From Bacteroidota bacterium (GTDB lineage: Bacteria; Bacteroidota; Bacteroidia; Chitinophagales; Chitinophagaceae), in NCBI GenBank assembly GCA_023387985.1, contig JAEWHC010000008.1, positions 248,001-312,000 of the forward strand: a stretch of DNA of 64,000 nt. Direction: 5' to 3'. The notes beneath the pieces were generated by a model. That model did no database searches. It was not told the origin of the DNA and saw nothing but the letters and a program-made list of their open reading frames with translations. Below, piece by piece: positions 34,414 through 43,848 of this stretch; position 1 is the first letter of the stretch; every line of letters begins with the position of its first letter. The position numbers and the translations under genes are program-made.

Positions 34414-35919
34414 TTATTCTATTCCGCGCATCAGTTTCTTTACGAACGGCGAAATCAGTAACATGATCACCCCGCCGGTAACGGATGTGATTACCAGGAA
34501 GAGGAAGAGGTTCATGTCAAATTTATGCAGAATGCTCTCCAGAATGCCGGCCATATAGTTCGCCAGGGCAATGCTGCAGAACCACAATCCCATCATAAGT
34601 GAAACGATTTTTGGTGGCGAAAGCTTGGTGATCATGCTTAACCCAATGGGCGAGATGAAGAGTTCACCAATGGTATGCAACAGGTAAACCGCTACAAGCC
34701 AAAGCGGGCCGACAAGTGCACCATTCTGGGTTTTCATATCCGCCATATACATCACCACAAAACCCAGTCCGAGAAGGATCAATCCAAAACCGAATTTTAC
34801 GGGAATATTCGGATTTTTACGGATCTTGTTCAAATAAATCCACAGTGCGGCGAACAAAGGCGCCAGCGTAAAGATGCCCATCGCGTTGATGCTTTGGAAC
34901 CAGGTAGTGGGTATGGTGAAGGAACCGAGGAGGCGGTCAGTTTTCTGTTCTGCAAACAGGTTGAATGTTCCTCCGGCCTGTTCGAAGCCGGCCCAGAACA
35001 ATACATTGAAGAAAGCCAGGATGAGGATAACCCCAACGCGGCTCCACTGTTGTTTGCCAGAAGTGTTGGTAGATATGATATAAATAACAATGGCTGCACC
35101 TATCACAAAGGCCAGTCTGGTAAACCAGGTAGAAGCAGTTTCCGATATGCTGTTGAACAGTATGATGGCTCCATAAACCAGGGCAGCTGTTCCAACCACC
35201 CAAAGCAGGATTTTAAAATAACTCGAACTTCTTAAACGGATTTCCGATTCATCATAGGAAGGTGGCAACCCCACATTCTTCAGATATTTCTGGGTACTTG
35301 CAAAGATCACAAGTCCGAGAAGCATGCCGATTCCTGAAGCAGTGAAACCATATTCCCATCCCATTCTTTCACCCATGGTTCCCGCAATAAAGGGCGCCAT
35401 AAACGCACCAATATTGATGCCCATATAGAATATGGTGAAACCGCTGTCGCGGCGGATATCATTTTGCTCATACAAACCGCCTACCATGGTGGAAATATTT
35501 GGTTTGAAAAATCCATTACCGGCAATCAGTAAACCCAGCCCGAGCCACAGGTAAAACATTCTGGCATCAGAGGCAGCTGCCATAGCGGGGTCAGCCTTCA
35601 TTGCACTTATGGCAAGTACAAAATTCCCGAGGGCCATAAGCAACCCACCGATATAAACCGATTTCCGTTGTCCAAGCAGCTTGTCAGAAAGTATGCCCCC
35701 CGCGATCGGGGTGAGGTAAACAAGACCGGTAAATATGGCATAGATTTCAAGCGCATTGGCGCGTTCAAGGCCAAAGCCGCCTTTCAATGCCACCGAGGTG
35801 AGATATAAAACCAATAAAGCACGCATTCCATAGTAGGAAAAACGCTCCCACATTTCTGTAAAGAACAGGGAGTATAAGCCGGCAGGATGTTTGGTTTTTA
35901 CTGCAATCGTTTGATCCAT
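34414..35919 (-). CDS. POT family proton-dependent peptide transporter (second copy)
   Basis: A 501-residue POT transporter. The motif FFTEMWERFSYYGMRALLVLY appears near residues 19-39, and TIFYMGINIGAFMAPFIAG near 160. About 12-14 membrane segments. It resembles the next gene downstream (32628-34259), which suggests an ancient duplication. It is the first gene of the POT-POT-OPT series, but a terminator separates it from the second POT, so they are probably separate transcripts. Confidence 0.92.
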   Translation of the reverse strand: MDQTIAVKTKHPAGLYSLFFTEMWERFSYYGMRALLVLYLTSVALKGGFGLERANALEIYAIFTGLVYLTPIAGGILSDKLLGQRKSVYIGGLLMALGNFVLAISAMKADPAMAAASDARMFYLWLGLGLLIAGNGFFKPNISTMVGGLYEQNDIRRDSGFTIFYMGINIGAFMAPFIAGTMGERMGWEYGFTASGIGMLLGLVIFASTQKYLKNVGLPPSYDESEIRLRSSSYFKILLWVVGTAALVYGAIILFNSISETASTWFTRLAFVIGAAIVIYIISTNTSGKQQWSRVGVILILAFFNVLFWAGFEQAGGTFNLFAEQKTDRLLGSFTIPTTWFQSINAMGIFTLAPLFAALWIYLNKIRKNPNIPVKFGFGLILLGLGFVVMYMADMKTQNGALVGPLWLVAVYLLHTIGELFISPIGLSMITKLSPPKIVSLMMGLWFCSIALANYMAGILESILHKFDMNLFLFLVITSVTGGVIMLLISPFVKKLMRGIE

Positions 35920-36019
35920 GTAATTATTGTTTTTGAAGGTTCGAAAGTACCAATTCAGATTTGAAATGCGTAAATAAATTGATTGAGCTAATTTCGGGAC
36001 TTAGAATATAAGACTGAAT

Positions 36020-37288
36020 ATGAAGATCATGATCCTTGGGTCAGGTGGCAGAGAACATGCCCTGGCCTGGAAAATAAAGCAAAGTATCTATTGCGATGAA
36101 TTGTACGTTGCTCCCGGAAACGGCGGTACGGCTGCTATCGCGCAGAATGTACCCATAAATGCCAATGATTTTGATGCCTTGTATCATTTTATATCAGAAA
36201 AGCGGGTTGACCTGCTGATTGTTGGCCCGGAGGAGCCTCTTGTACTTGGCGCCTACGATTATTTTACGGAAAAAGGCATAACGATTTTCGGCCCCTCTGC
36301 TGCCGGTGCCCAACTGGAAGGCAGTAAATCCTTCAGTAAAAAATTCATGCAGAAATACAATATTCCAACTGCTTCTTATGCGGAATTTACGGCAGACAAC
36401 CAGGAGGAAGCCCGCGAATACATCCGCAATCACAGGCTGCCGCTGGTAATGAAGGCTGATGGTCTTGCTGCCGGAAAAGGCGTGATTATTTGCGAGAATC
36501 ATGAAGAAGCGCTGTTTGCATTGGAAAACATGATTGTAAACCGGCAATTTGGTGCGGCCGGAGAAAAAGTGGTGATCGAAGAATTTTTAAAGGGGATCGA
36601 GATCAGTGTTTTTGTAATTACAGATGGCAAAGATTACCGCATCATCGGCGAAGCCAAAGATTACAAACGGATAGGTGAAGGCGATACCGGTCTGAACACC
36701 GGGGGAATGGGCTGCGTGAGTCCTGTGCCTTTTGCCGATGAGGCTTTTATGCGAAAAGTAGAGGAGCGGATTATTAAGCCCACGATTTACGGCTTGCAGC
36801 AAGAACCGTTAACCTACCACGGGTTTCTGTTCTTTGGGCTGATGAATGTGGATGGTGACCCCTACGTGATTGAATACAATTGCCGCATGGGCGATCCGGA
36901 AGCCGAAGTCATTTTGCCCCGGCTCACCACTGACCTGGGTGATATCCTGTGGAAGACCTGTACCGGGAAATTGAATGATGTTGAGATCGGATTTTCCCAA
37001 AAAGTTGCCTGCACGGTGGTGGCTGTCAGTGGCGGTTATCCGGGTGATTATTCAAAAGGAAAAGTCATCACCCTGCCGCATTCGGTACCGGGCTCCGTTA
37101 TCATTTTTCATGCCGGCACCATGGAAGGCCCTTACGAACGCCTGCTCACCAATGGCGGGCGTGTACTTACTGTAACCGCTCTTGCGCCCAACCTGCAACA
37201 GGCGGTAGGCAAGGCCAACGAGGTACAGGAGCAGATCAGTTTTGAAGGAAAGTATTACCGGAAAGATATTGGGTGGGAGTTTATGTAA
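36020..37288 (+). CDS. purD: phosphoribosylamine-glycine ligase
   Basis: GAR synthetase, step two of de novo purine synthesis, 422 residues, ATP-grasp fold. The start MKIMILGSGGREHALAWKI is diagnostic, followed by VGPEEPLVLGAYDYF, the ATP-grasp core (PLVMKADGLAAGKGVIIC), and YHGFLFFGLMNVDGDPYVIE with RMGDPEAEVILPRL. The frame is closed by a hairpin-like inverted repeat (TTCTCCT/AGGAGAA) after the stop, without a T-run. It is divergent from the POT genes. Confidence 0.96.
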   Translation: MKIMILGSGGREHALAWKIKQSIYCDELYVAPGNGGTAAIAQNVPINANDFDALYHFISEKRVDLLIVGPEEPLVLGAYDYFTEKGITIFGPSAAGAQLEGSKSFSKKFMQKYNIPTASYAEFTADNQEEAREYIRNHRLPLVMKADGLAAGKGVIICENHEEALFALENMIVNRQFGAAGEKVVIEEFLKGIEISVFVITDGKDYRIIGEAKDYKRIGEGDTGLNTGGMGCVSPVPFADEAFMRKVEERIIKPTIYGLQQEPLTYHGFLFFGLMNVDGDPYVIEYNCRMGDPEAEVILPRLTTDLGDILWKTCTGKLNDVEIGFSQKVACTVVAVSGGYPGDYSKGKVITLPHSVPGSVIIFHAGTMEGPYERLLTNGGRVLTVTALAPNLQQAVGKANEVQEQISFEGKYYRKDIGWEFM

Positions 37289-37370
37289 TTTCTCCTGCGA
37301 CACGCTGGCCTGAAGGAGAAGTGCTGAAAGGCAAATAGCATGCGCGGACCAAACACGATTTCGCCCACGT

Positions 37371-37580
37371 TTAGCGGTAAATGTCTTTTTTGCCATTATA
37401 AATAAAAATTGCCCCCGGTAAATCACCATTCTTCTTGATCAAAAATAGCGAAATGGTGGACCACCCTTCCTGCCTCGTTGATTCAAAAGTGTACAGATCG
37501 CAATCCCTGTCGCCGGAAGCAATGATTTGCTGTTCATCCAGGCGGAGGTTAAAATAATCTTTTATTGTGAGGTGCCCCAT
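37371..37580 (-). CDS. small hypothetical protein overlapping Hcp gene
   Basis: A 69-residue protein starting MGHLTIKDYFNLRLDEQQ and ending FIYNGKKDIYR; its first 19 bases overlap the end of the Hcp gene in another frame. No signal peptide or membrane segment. Composition is that of an ordinary folded protein rather than a shadow of the neighbour. No family recognised. The overlap suggests co-translation with Hcp; whether it is an effector, chaperone or immunity-type partner is unknown. Confidence 0.5.
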   Translation of the reverse strand: MGHLTIKDYFNLRLDEQQIIASGDRDCDLYTFESTRQEGWSTISLFLIKKNGDLPGAIFIYNGKKDIYR

Positions 37581-38065
37581 TGGTCAGCGGATTCAATAGA
37601 CGGGGTTTCCCAATGCCATACAATCTCATCATAGACAAAGAAAATATTTTCTACAAAGTTTCCGGGTTGGTTTTTTAGCTCAATCATGCTTTTTAAACTA
37701 ACCTGTATCTCTGTGATCCATGCTTTCTTAAGTGTAATGGTATAGAGTTTTTGCTCAGCTCCGGGGTTTCGCGGGCTATTGGCAAATGGTCCATAAAATG
37801 TCAGGATTGCTTCTTTTATCCTTTCGTTGGTTACCAGCACCTGGTCGAGTTTGGGTGAGGTTTGATCCACCTCCTTGGTAATGATGATGGGTTGATGTTG
37901 TCTTTTGCCCGCTCCCAGGCCAGAGGCAAGGTCGACCGGCACCCGGATAGAGTGGTTGAGCCCAAGCACGGGTATGAGCCCTTCCCTTCCCCGCTGAACT
38001 GAACTACCTTTAATTTCGCCCGATTTTTCGCCGGTTAGTTTTAGAAATACAGAAGATACGATCAT
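37562..38065 (-). CDS. Hcp-family (type VI secretion tube-like) protein
   Basis: A 167-residue member of the Hcp1 family, the ring-forming tube protein of type VI secretion systems. The pattern is recognisable: SSVFLKLTGEKSGEIKGSSV, the loop ending GAGKRQHQPIIITKEVDQTS with SPKLDQVL, and the late strands YTITLKKAWITEIQVSL. No other T6SS component (sheath, baseplate, TssK, ClpV) lies in the window, so it is an orphan here. It could serve a distant T6SS, carry cargo, or belong to a related injection system. It overlaps a 69-residue gene at its 3' end. Confidence 0.8.
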   Translation of the reverse strand: MIVSSVFLKLTGEKSGEIKGSSVQRGREGLIPVLGLNHSIRVPVDLASGLGAGKRQHQPIIITKEVDQTSPKLDQVLVTNERIKEAILTFYGPFANSPRNPGAEQKLYTITLKKAWITEIQVSLKSMIELKNQPGNFVENIFFVYDEIVWHWETPSIESADQWGTSQ

Positions 38066-38136
38066 GGTTATTAAATTTTAAGTATTAACATGGCTGAAGG
38101 AGGCTGACTGCAATGATTGCTTGTGTTGTTCATGGC

Positions 38137-39246
38137 TCAATCTATGTAGTTCTTCATGTCGATTGTTTTACCGGAGGCAGCAGATTGTTTCGCAGCATCA
38201 AGGATCTTTGATACAATGAAATTATTCTCCAGGGAATACAATCCGTATTTCGGCACTTCAATTTTCTTTTTTATGACGTCTGAAAAATACAGGAACGGAT
38301 CGGTATAGGTCTGCGTTTCTGCTGCTGGAATTTCAGTTATCGTTTCCGCTTCCCTTTTTGTTTTTGATCTCATTTTTTTATTATCGTAGGTGATGGCATA
38401 ACCATGCTGTCCATAAATTTCCATATCCTTACGGCTATAAGGCCAGTTCCACGATGCCTGGATGATGCATTGCGCCTTTGGATAGGTTAATATAATGGTG
38501 GCTTCATCATCTACTTTAGGATAAGTATCCGGTTGAAAATTTTGCAGGACGGCTGTTACCGTCAATGGCATTTCCCCCTGCATAAGGTAGGTCATGATGT
38601 TGGCGCCGTAGCAACCAAAATCGGTGAGTGCACCGCCCCCGTTGAGTATAGGGTCGGTGAGCCAGTCGAGGAAATATGCCTGCACCCCGATCGCCTTGGG
38701 TCCCTCGTGCCCGTAATGCATCACCACCTTTCTTATCTCACCCATAAAAGAGGTATCGGTTGCTAACCGGTAAGCCTTTTCAGTAGCAGGGTACCAGGAG
38801 GTTTCATAATTGGTGAGCACAAGGGAATTGTATTTGGTGGCCAGTTCCACTATTTGCTTTGCATGTGCAATATTTGCTGCAAGGGGCTTCTCCACCATTA
38901 CAGGGATCCGCCTCGGCGCGCAGGCTTGCACAACAGTTAAATGCTGGTAGGTTGAGCCAAAGGCTAGTACACCTTCGGGTTTAACCTTGTCGAGCATGGC
39001 AGAAAGGTCAGTAAAAAACATTTCCTTACCGAGCTTATACTGGGCAGCCATTTGGGCGGCCAATTTTGCATTGGGTTCGTAAATCGCTACCAGTTCAATG
39101 AGGCTGTCGGCCTTCCTGTTTAATATCCACCCATTGTGCCCGTGGCTGATGCCTGCGAGTGCCAGCCGGGTTGGCTTAGTTGCATTTTGCGCTGAAGCAC
39201 TTTTAATTAAAAACAGGGTCAACAGGAGGAACAATAGGTTTTTCAT
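38137..39246 (-). CDS. exported Gfo/Idh/MocA family oxidoreductase
   Basis: A 369-residue oxidoreductase with a signal peptide (LLFLLLTLFLIKSASAQ), then the Rossmann fold (RLALAGISHGHNGWIL) and the EKP motif (MVEKPLAA), both typical of the family. The exported Bacteroidota branch uses a bound nucleotide to act on sugars or sugar alcohols. The reading frame is open to 39408 but the signal peptide gives the start at 39246. The longer frame would overlap the upstream SDR gene by 8 bases. Substrate not inferable. Confidence 0.88.
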   Translation of the reverse strand: MKNLLFLLLTLFLIKSASAQNATKPTRLALAGISHGHNGWILNRKADSLIELVAIYEPNAKLAAQMAAQYKLGKEMFFTDLSAMLDKVKPEGVLAFGSTYQHLTVVQACAPRRIPVMVEKPLAANIAHAKQIVELATKYNSLVLTNYETSWYPATEKAYRLATDTSFMGEIRKVVMHYGHEGPKAIGVQAYFLDWLTDPILNGGGALTDFGCYGANIMTYLMQGEMPLTVTAVLQNFQPDTYPKVDDEATIILTYPKAQCIIQASWNWPYSRKDMEIYGQHGYAITYDNKKMRSKTKREAETITEIPAAETQTYTDPFLYFSDVIKKKIEVPKYGLYSLENNFIVSKILDAAKQSAASGKTIDMKNYID

Positions 39247-39400
39247 ATCCGAAATTTTCCTGGTGTGAAGATACCTCTTTTGAAAAAGCCTTTTAAGCAA
39301 TAACAATATTCCTCCCGCAAATTGATTATAAGCTTTTAAAATTTGTCTGAATACCATGCCTGTAAAACTATAAGTAAGGCAGGCTTCTTCGCGATGATTA

Positions 39401-40822
39401 TTATTCAACCAGTGCCTTCAGCATTCCCCTGAAAATAAATCCGTGGAAGGGCAAAACACTGTACCAATACAAACGTCCCTTTAATCCAAGCGGGCGAAAG
39501 GTAGCTGTTTGTTCCAGTTCGTTTTTATCGTTGATGTAAAATTCGAGCCATGCTTCTCCGGGCAATTTCATTTCCGCATAGAGGAGCAAGCGGCGGTCTT
39601 CCTTGCTGGCGATCAGCACCCGCCAAAAATCAAGCGACTCACCCGGGTATAAATTGGTTGGGCTTCTTCTTCCGCGGCGCAGCCCAACCCCGCCCACAAT
39701 TTTATCGAGCAGCCCCCTTAATTCCCAGAGCCAGCCGCCATAGTACCAGCCATTGCTGCCACCAATGCGCCAGATCTTATCCAGTGTTCGTTGCACATCA
39801 TTTACTTTGGCCTTTCGCTTATCCTTAAAAGTACCCTCCCTGGGAACCTGCAAATGAACGGTTACTCCCTTGTATAAAATATTGCCGCTTGCTGCATCCT
39901 TCCAGCTTGAAAGTACCTGGTCGTTCTCGATTTTTACAAAAGCAAGTTCAATTGCTTTTTCATAAGGAGTGGGTGTGATACCGAGTATATTTCCCAGGTC
40001 ATTTTTTTTGCCGATCACCTCCACCTTCATACTGTCGACAAGGTTCCGCGCAAGAGCAAAGCTGGTAGAGGTAACGAAGTATAACCAATAGGAAGATAAG
40101 CGGGGAGTCAGAACCGGCAATACCATAATCTTTCTTTTCAGTCCTCTAACCGCAGCAAACTTCAACAGCATATCCCTGTAGGTTAGTATTTCTCCACTGG
40201 TAATGTCGAAACTGTTATTCATTGCTTCCGGCAATAAGATCACTCCCTTTAAATAGGCAACCACGTCCCTGATGGCTATTGGCTGTGTTTTGGTGCTGAG
40301 CCATTTGGGTGTCACCATTACAGGCAATTTTTCCACCAGGTCGCGGATGATCTCGAAGGAGGCGCTTCCCGAGCCAACAATAATTCCAGCCCTGATTGCG
40401 ATGAATGCATAAGGGCCAGACTTTAATATGGTCTCCACCTGCAGCCTCGAACTCAGGTGCTTCGACAGATGGCTCTGGTTTACGATACCTGTGAGATAAA
40501 TCACCTGCTTAACACTTGTTTCAAGCATCCGGGCTTTAAAATTTTCTGCAGACCTCGCCTCCATTTCTTCAAAATTTCCACCTGTTGCACTCATTGAATG
40601 TACGAGGTAATAGGCTACGTCAATATCTGCAGGTATGTTTTGCAGGGTTTCTTCCTTTAAAAGATCAACCTCAATCACCGAAATATCCGGGTTCTCAAAA
40701 CGGTGAAGGTCGAAACGGCCCTTGTCCCTTACACAGCAGTATACATAATGATTGGCAGCCAGCAATTCCGGAAGAAGCCGTTGAGCAATATAACCGGTTG
40801 CACCAGTGAGAAGAATTTTCAA
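39401..40822 (-). CDS. SDR-DUF2867 oxidoreductase-like protein
   Basis: A 473-residue protein with an extended-SDR NAD(P)-binding half (MKILLTGATGYIAQRLLPEL, then VAYYLVHSM and VKQVIYLTGIVN) and a C-terminal DUF2867 domain (from about 320: GSNGWYYGGWLWELRGLLDK, WRVLIASKEDRRLLLYAEMK, FRPLGLKGRLYWYSVLP). Both parts in this order are known from other bacteria; the function has not been established. Cytoplasmic. It lies upstream of the Gfo/Idh gene on the same strand, with 154 bp between the coding regions. Confidence 0.88.
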   Translation of the reverse strand: MKILLTGATGYIAQRLLPELLAANHYVYCCVRDKGRFDLHRFENPDISVIEVDLLKEETLQNIPADIDVAYYLVHSMSATGGNFEEMEARSAENFKARMLETSVKQVIYLTGIVNQSHLSKHLSSRLQVETILKSGPYAFIAIRAGIIVGSGSASFEIIRDLVEKLPVMVTPKWLSTKTQPIAIRDVVAYLKGVILLPEAMNNSFDITSGEILTYRDMLLKFAAVRGLKRKIMVLPVLTPRLSSYWLYFVTSTSFALARNLVDSMKVEVIGKKNDLGNILGITPTPYEKAIELAFVKIENDQVLSSWKDAASGNILYKGVTVHLQVPREGTFKDKRKAKVNDVQRTLDKIWRIGGSNGWYYGGWLWELRGLLDKIVGGVGLRRGRRSPTNLYPGESLDFWRVLIASKEDRRLLLYAEMKLPGEAWLEFYINDKNELEQTATFRPLGLKGRLYWYSVLPFHGFIFRGMLKALVE

Positions 40823-40955
40823 ATTAAAACGTGTTGAACAGTGTATTGTAAGCCGGCATTAAAAATACAACAAGCATTTTACCCGTCAAGGTTAGTAAGG
40901 ATTATTGATACTTGATATGAAAGCAAAACTAGTTAATCCGCTTAGGCCGGTAGCC

Positions 40956-41339
40956 TTATTTTCCTATCCAGCCCAGGTGAGTGTTCTTAAAGTTGTCGTT
41001 ATACTTTAATCCATATCCAAAGATTCTATCCATGGCCGAGTGCCCAAACAAAATAACACCTGCCAGTGAAAGTATGGAGTTATTCAAATAAAAACCCAGT
41101 ATGATGATTATAATGGCGAGTAGCTTGTGATGAAAAAAATTATATAGCAAGGCTCCGGCTTTGTTATTAATTAAATAACCAATCATAGAAAGATCCGGCA
41201 ACAAAAGAAGTGCGGGAAAATACCACCATGAAAAATTTAATTGACTAAACAAAAAAATTGAGAGCAAAAACTGGCCCAATTCTTCAAGTTTCAAAACCGG
41301 ACCCATACCCCTTGATTCTAGCATTCCGTTATTTTTCAT
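40956..41339 (-). CDS. DUF4260 small membrane protein
   Basis: A 127-residue protein with about four hydrophobic segments (FLLSIFLFSQ, WWYFPALLLLPDLSMIGYLI, LLAIIIIILGFYLNN, ILSLAGVILFGHSAMDRIFG). The motif LPDLSMIGYL and GHSAMDRIFGYGLKY match the DUF4260 family. Function unknown; likely at the inner membrane. ATG at 41339 is used; MGPVLKLEELG twelve residues in may be an alternative start. It stands alone on the minus strand between DPP IV and the SDR gene. Confidence 0.85.
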   Translation of the reverse strand: MKNNGMLESRGMGPVLKLEELGQFLLSIFLFSQLNFSWWYFPALLLLPDLSMIGYLINNKAGALLYNFFHHKLLAIIIIILGFYLNNSILSLAGVILFGHSAMDRIFGYGLKYNDNFKNTHLGWIGK

Positions 41340-41485
41340 GACTTAAATATTTTTCTATAACGTAAGATCTTACTTTACCTGAACCCTGATCCATTTTGTT
41401 ATCAGATCGAGGGCGCTGGGTGATATGGACGCAGGAGATAAACAGGTTGACTTACCCAACGTTATTGGATATCCTATTAAAAGCG

Positions 41486-41526
41486 AAAAAGGCGTCTGCC
41501 CGTTTGCCGTCAGACGCCTTTTCTTT
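41486..41526. terminator. bidirectional hairpin terminator
   Basis: AAAAGGCGTCTG and CAGACGCCTTTT form a 12-bp perfect stem. T-runs follow on both strands, TTTTCTTTTT on plus and TTTTTCG on minus. It ends the DPP IV message and could stop transcription from either side. Confidence 0.85.
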
Positions 41527-43695
41527 TTATCTCAGCATGCCAGCCGGAGCGGCTTTCCTGAGTAAATTTTCATAAATGAATTTCGTCTGCAGATTTTGAT
41601 AATGCCGCTGTTTGGCGGGCAGGAAACCCCAGCCGTGCCGTCCGTTGGGATAGATCATCAATTCAAAATCTTTTCCCGCATCCTGCATGGCGCTGATGAG
41701 TTGCATGCTGTTTTGCATGTGCACATTGTCATCCATGCTGCCGTGTACAATCAGCAATTTGCCCTTGTATTTGTCCACATATTGCATTACACTGGTTTTC
41801 TTATACCCTTCCGAATTGTCTTGCGGTTTGTCCATATATCGTTCGGTATAATGGGTATCATACAAATGCCAGTCCGTTACACTGCCACCAGCCATGCCGT
41901 GTGTAAACACATCTGAAGCATAGGTAAGTGCCATAGCGCTCATATAACCGCCAAAACTGAAACCGGTAATGCCTATACGTTCAGGATCTGCAATGCCCTT
42001 ATCAATGAAATATTTCGCCATATGGCGGAAATCTTCAATTTCCAGCATACCCATCTGCCGGTGGATCTCGGCGATAGCCGTTTTTCCAAAATGGCCGCTT
42101 GCCCGGTTGTCAAACCATACCTGGAGTAAACCTTCCTGCGCATAATATTCCTGGTTGGGGCTTAGCGACCAGGCATCGCGAACATTGGTGGCATCGGGTC
42201 CGCCGTAAATATTTACCAGCATGGGGTATTTTTTCCCAGGCTCGTAATTGGCCGGCCAAATAATGCGAGCAGGCAACTGGTATTTGCCGTCTGCACTCGG
42301 AATGCGGATAATCTCTTTTTTGGCAAACTGGTATTTATCATATTCCGTGCTTACAGCTTTCCCGAGGTTATAAATCATGCGGCCCTGCTCGTCGAAAATG
42401 GCCATGGCGCGGGGTGTTTGCACATTGCTGTAAGAGACCAGGAAATACTTGTTGCCGGGGCTGAGTTCCACCTGTCCGTCGACGTGCATATTGCGTGGAG
42501 AAAGAATGCGGAAATATTTGCCGTCAAATCCCGATACGCATAGCTGGTTGAGTGCGCTGTTATCGAGGCCCCGGGCGATATAATAAACGCGGCGGGCTTT
42601 TTCATCAATATGAACAACGTTATTTACGGTGAACTGTCCGTTGGTTATGTTGTTGACAAATTTGCCATCAATGGTATAGAGATAAAGCTGTTTCCACCCA
42701 TTTGCATCACTGCGGATGATCATGTGTTCTCCATTGGACACAAAGGTCAGCCGGTCATCGGCTTCATCCAGGTTGGTCCAGGATTTTTGGATCTCGGTAT
42801 AGACTTTTTGCTTTGATGCATCCGCAGGATCAACCCCGTACATAATGAGGCTGTCCTGCTCACGGTTCTGCCATTGCACATAGAGTGATTTCCCATCAGG
42901 TGTCCATTCGGGCCAGCCGAGCTGATGGTCGTTTGCGGCATTGAAATCGGCCCACCTGATGGCACCACCTTCAGGTGCAACAAAGCCCAGTTTTGCTGTC
43001 GGGTTCTCATCCCCGGCTTTCGGGTACCGCGTTTCTTCAACATAGCCATGACTTCCATCTGCTACATACAGTGGGAACATTTTCACCATGCTTTGATCAA
43101 AGCGCATGAAAGCCAGGTTCTTACTGTCGGGGCTCCACCAGAACGCACGGAACCGGGTCCCTCTTCCGAAAATTTCTTCCCAATAAACCCAGCTGGCATA
43201 GCCATTCAGAATCAGGTCGCTGCCATCGGTTGTAATGCGGTTTTCGGTACCTGTGGCCAGTGCCAGGGTGTAGAGGTCATTGTTGCGTGTAAACGCCACA
43301 TAATTGCGGTCAGGGCTCAGTACAGGGTTTTGTTCTTCATCTTTTGTTTCCGTAAGCTGTTTGGATGTACCCGCGGTTTCAAGAAATATATCCCCTTTAT
43401 TGACGCTTACGCGCATTTCAGGAACAGGAGGTACCGGCGGTTTATAACTGGCCGGCATATCGGTAAGCTTGTTGCGACGGATGTCAAGCAATTTGAAAGC
43501 CGGTTTTTGTGCACCGGGTGTTCGGTATTGAAGCACCACCTGGTTATCGCCCCTCCACTCGGCTACAGACGGCAATACCTGTTGCAGGGAAAGGTTGAAA
43601 TTCCGGTCAGCAAGTTGTTCTTTGGTTGGCTGTACCTGTGCTAACGCTACACCGGAAAACAGTACGGTGAGCATCATTAGAAAGATTCGACTCAT
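41527..43695 (-). CDS. dipeptidyl peptidase IV (S9 family)
   Basis: A 722-residue secreted prolyl-dipeptidyl peptidase with a signal peptide (MSRIFLMMLTVLFSGVALAQ). The N-terminal beta-propeller (about 60-470) has repeated WSPDSKNLAFMRFD-like blades, and the C-terminal alpha/beta hydrolase contains the triad: Ser580 in GFSFGGY, Asp near 655-656 in GSMDDNVH, and His687 in GRHGWGF. The propeller carries the RFRAFWWSPD segment typical of DPP IV. It should release dipeptides after Pro or Ala from peptide N-termini. A small membrane peptide gene lies 27 bp upstream on the same strand. Confidence 0.93.
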   Translation of the reverse strand: MSRIFLMMLTVLFSGVALAQVQPTKEQLADRNFNLSLQQVLPSVAEWRGDNQVVLQYRTPGAQKPAFKLLDIRRNKLTDMPASYKPPVPPVPEMRVSVNKGDIFLETAGTSKQLTETKDEEQNPVLSPDRNYVAFTRNNDLYTLALATGTENRITTDGSDLILNGYASWVYWEEIFGRGTRFRAFWWSPDSKNLAFMRFDQSMVKMFPLYVADGSHGYVEETRYPKAGDENPTAKLGFVAPEGGAIRWADFNAANDHQLGWPEWTPDGKSLYVQWQNREQDSLIMYGVDPADASKQKVYTEIQKSWTNLDEADDRLTFVSNGEHMIIRSDANGWKQLYLYTIDGKFVNNITNGQFTVNNVVHIDEKARRVYYIARGLDNSALNQLCVSGFDGKYFRILSPRNMHVDGQVELSPGNKYFLVSYSNVQTPRAMAIFDEQGRMIYNLGKAVSTEYDKYQFAKKEIIRIPSADGKYQLPARIIWPANYEPGKKYPMLVNIYGGPDATNVRDAWSLSPNQEYYAQEGLLQVWFDNRASGHFGKTAIAEIHRQMGMLEIEDFRHMAKYFIDKGIADPERIGITGFSFGGYMSAMALTYASDVFTHGMAGGSVTDWHLYDTHYTERYMDKPQDNSEGYKKTSVMQYVDKYKGKLLIVHGSMDDNVHMQNSMQLISAMQDAGKDFELMIYPNGRHGWGFLPAKQRHYQNLQTKFIYENLLRKAAPAGMLR

Positions 43696-43722
43696 TTACT
43701 TAAGCATTTTTTTTGGAATCTG

Positions 43723-43848
43723 CTAATGTAGGAATTCTTTGCCAAGCAAAATCTTAAGGGAAACTAAAGAGGCAATAATAAAAAGGGCCAGAATCAAGCC
43801 TTGCCATTTCGCTCTATAATTCAAAATTACAATTCCCATTTTACGCAT
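43723..43848 (-). CDS. 41-residue single-span membrane peptide
   Basis: A short frame not otherwise called: MRKMGIVILNYRAKWQ, then the hydrophobic span LILALFIIASLVSLKILL and GKEFLH at the end, closed by TAG. The basic N-terminus and one membrane segment make it a plausible small membrane protein. It lies on the minus strand just 27 bp upstream of the DPP IV start, so the two could share a transcript. A second ATG gives a 38-residue form. It could still be a chance frame in AT-rich DNA; the confidence reflects this. Confidence 0.4.
   Translation of the reverse strand: MRKMGIVILNYRAKWQGLILALFIIASLVSLKILLGKEFLH

Noticed and set aside
42925..43644. 239-codon plus-strand frame
   Set aside because: Antisense to the beta-propeller of dipeptidyl peptidase IV.
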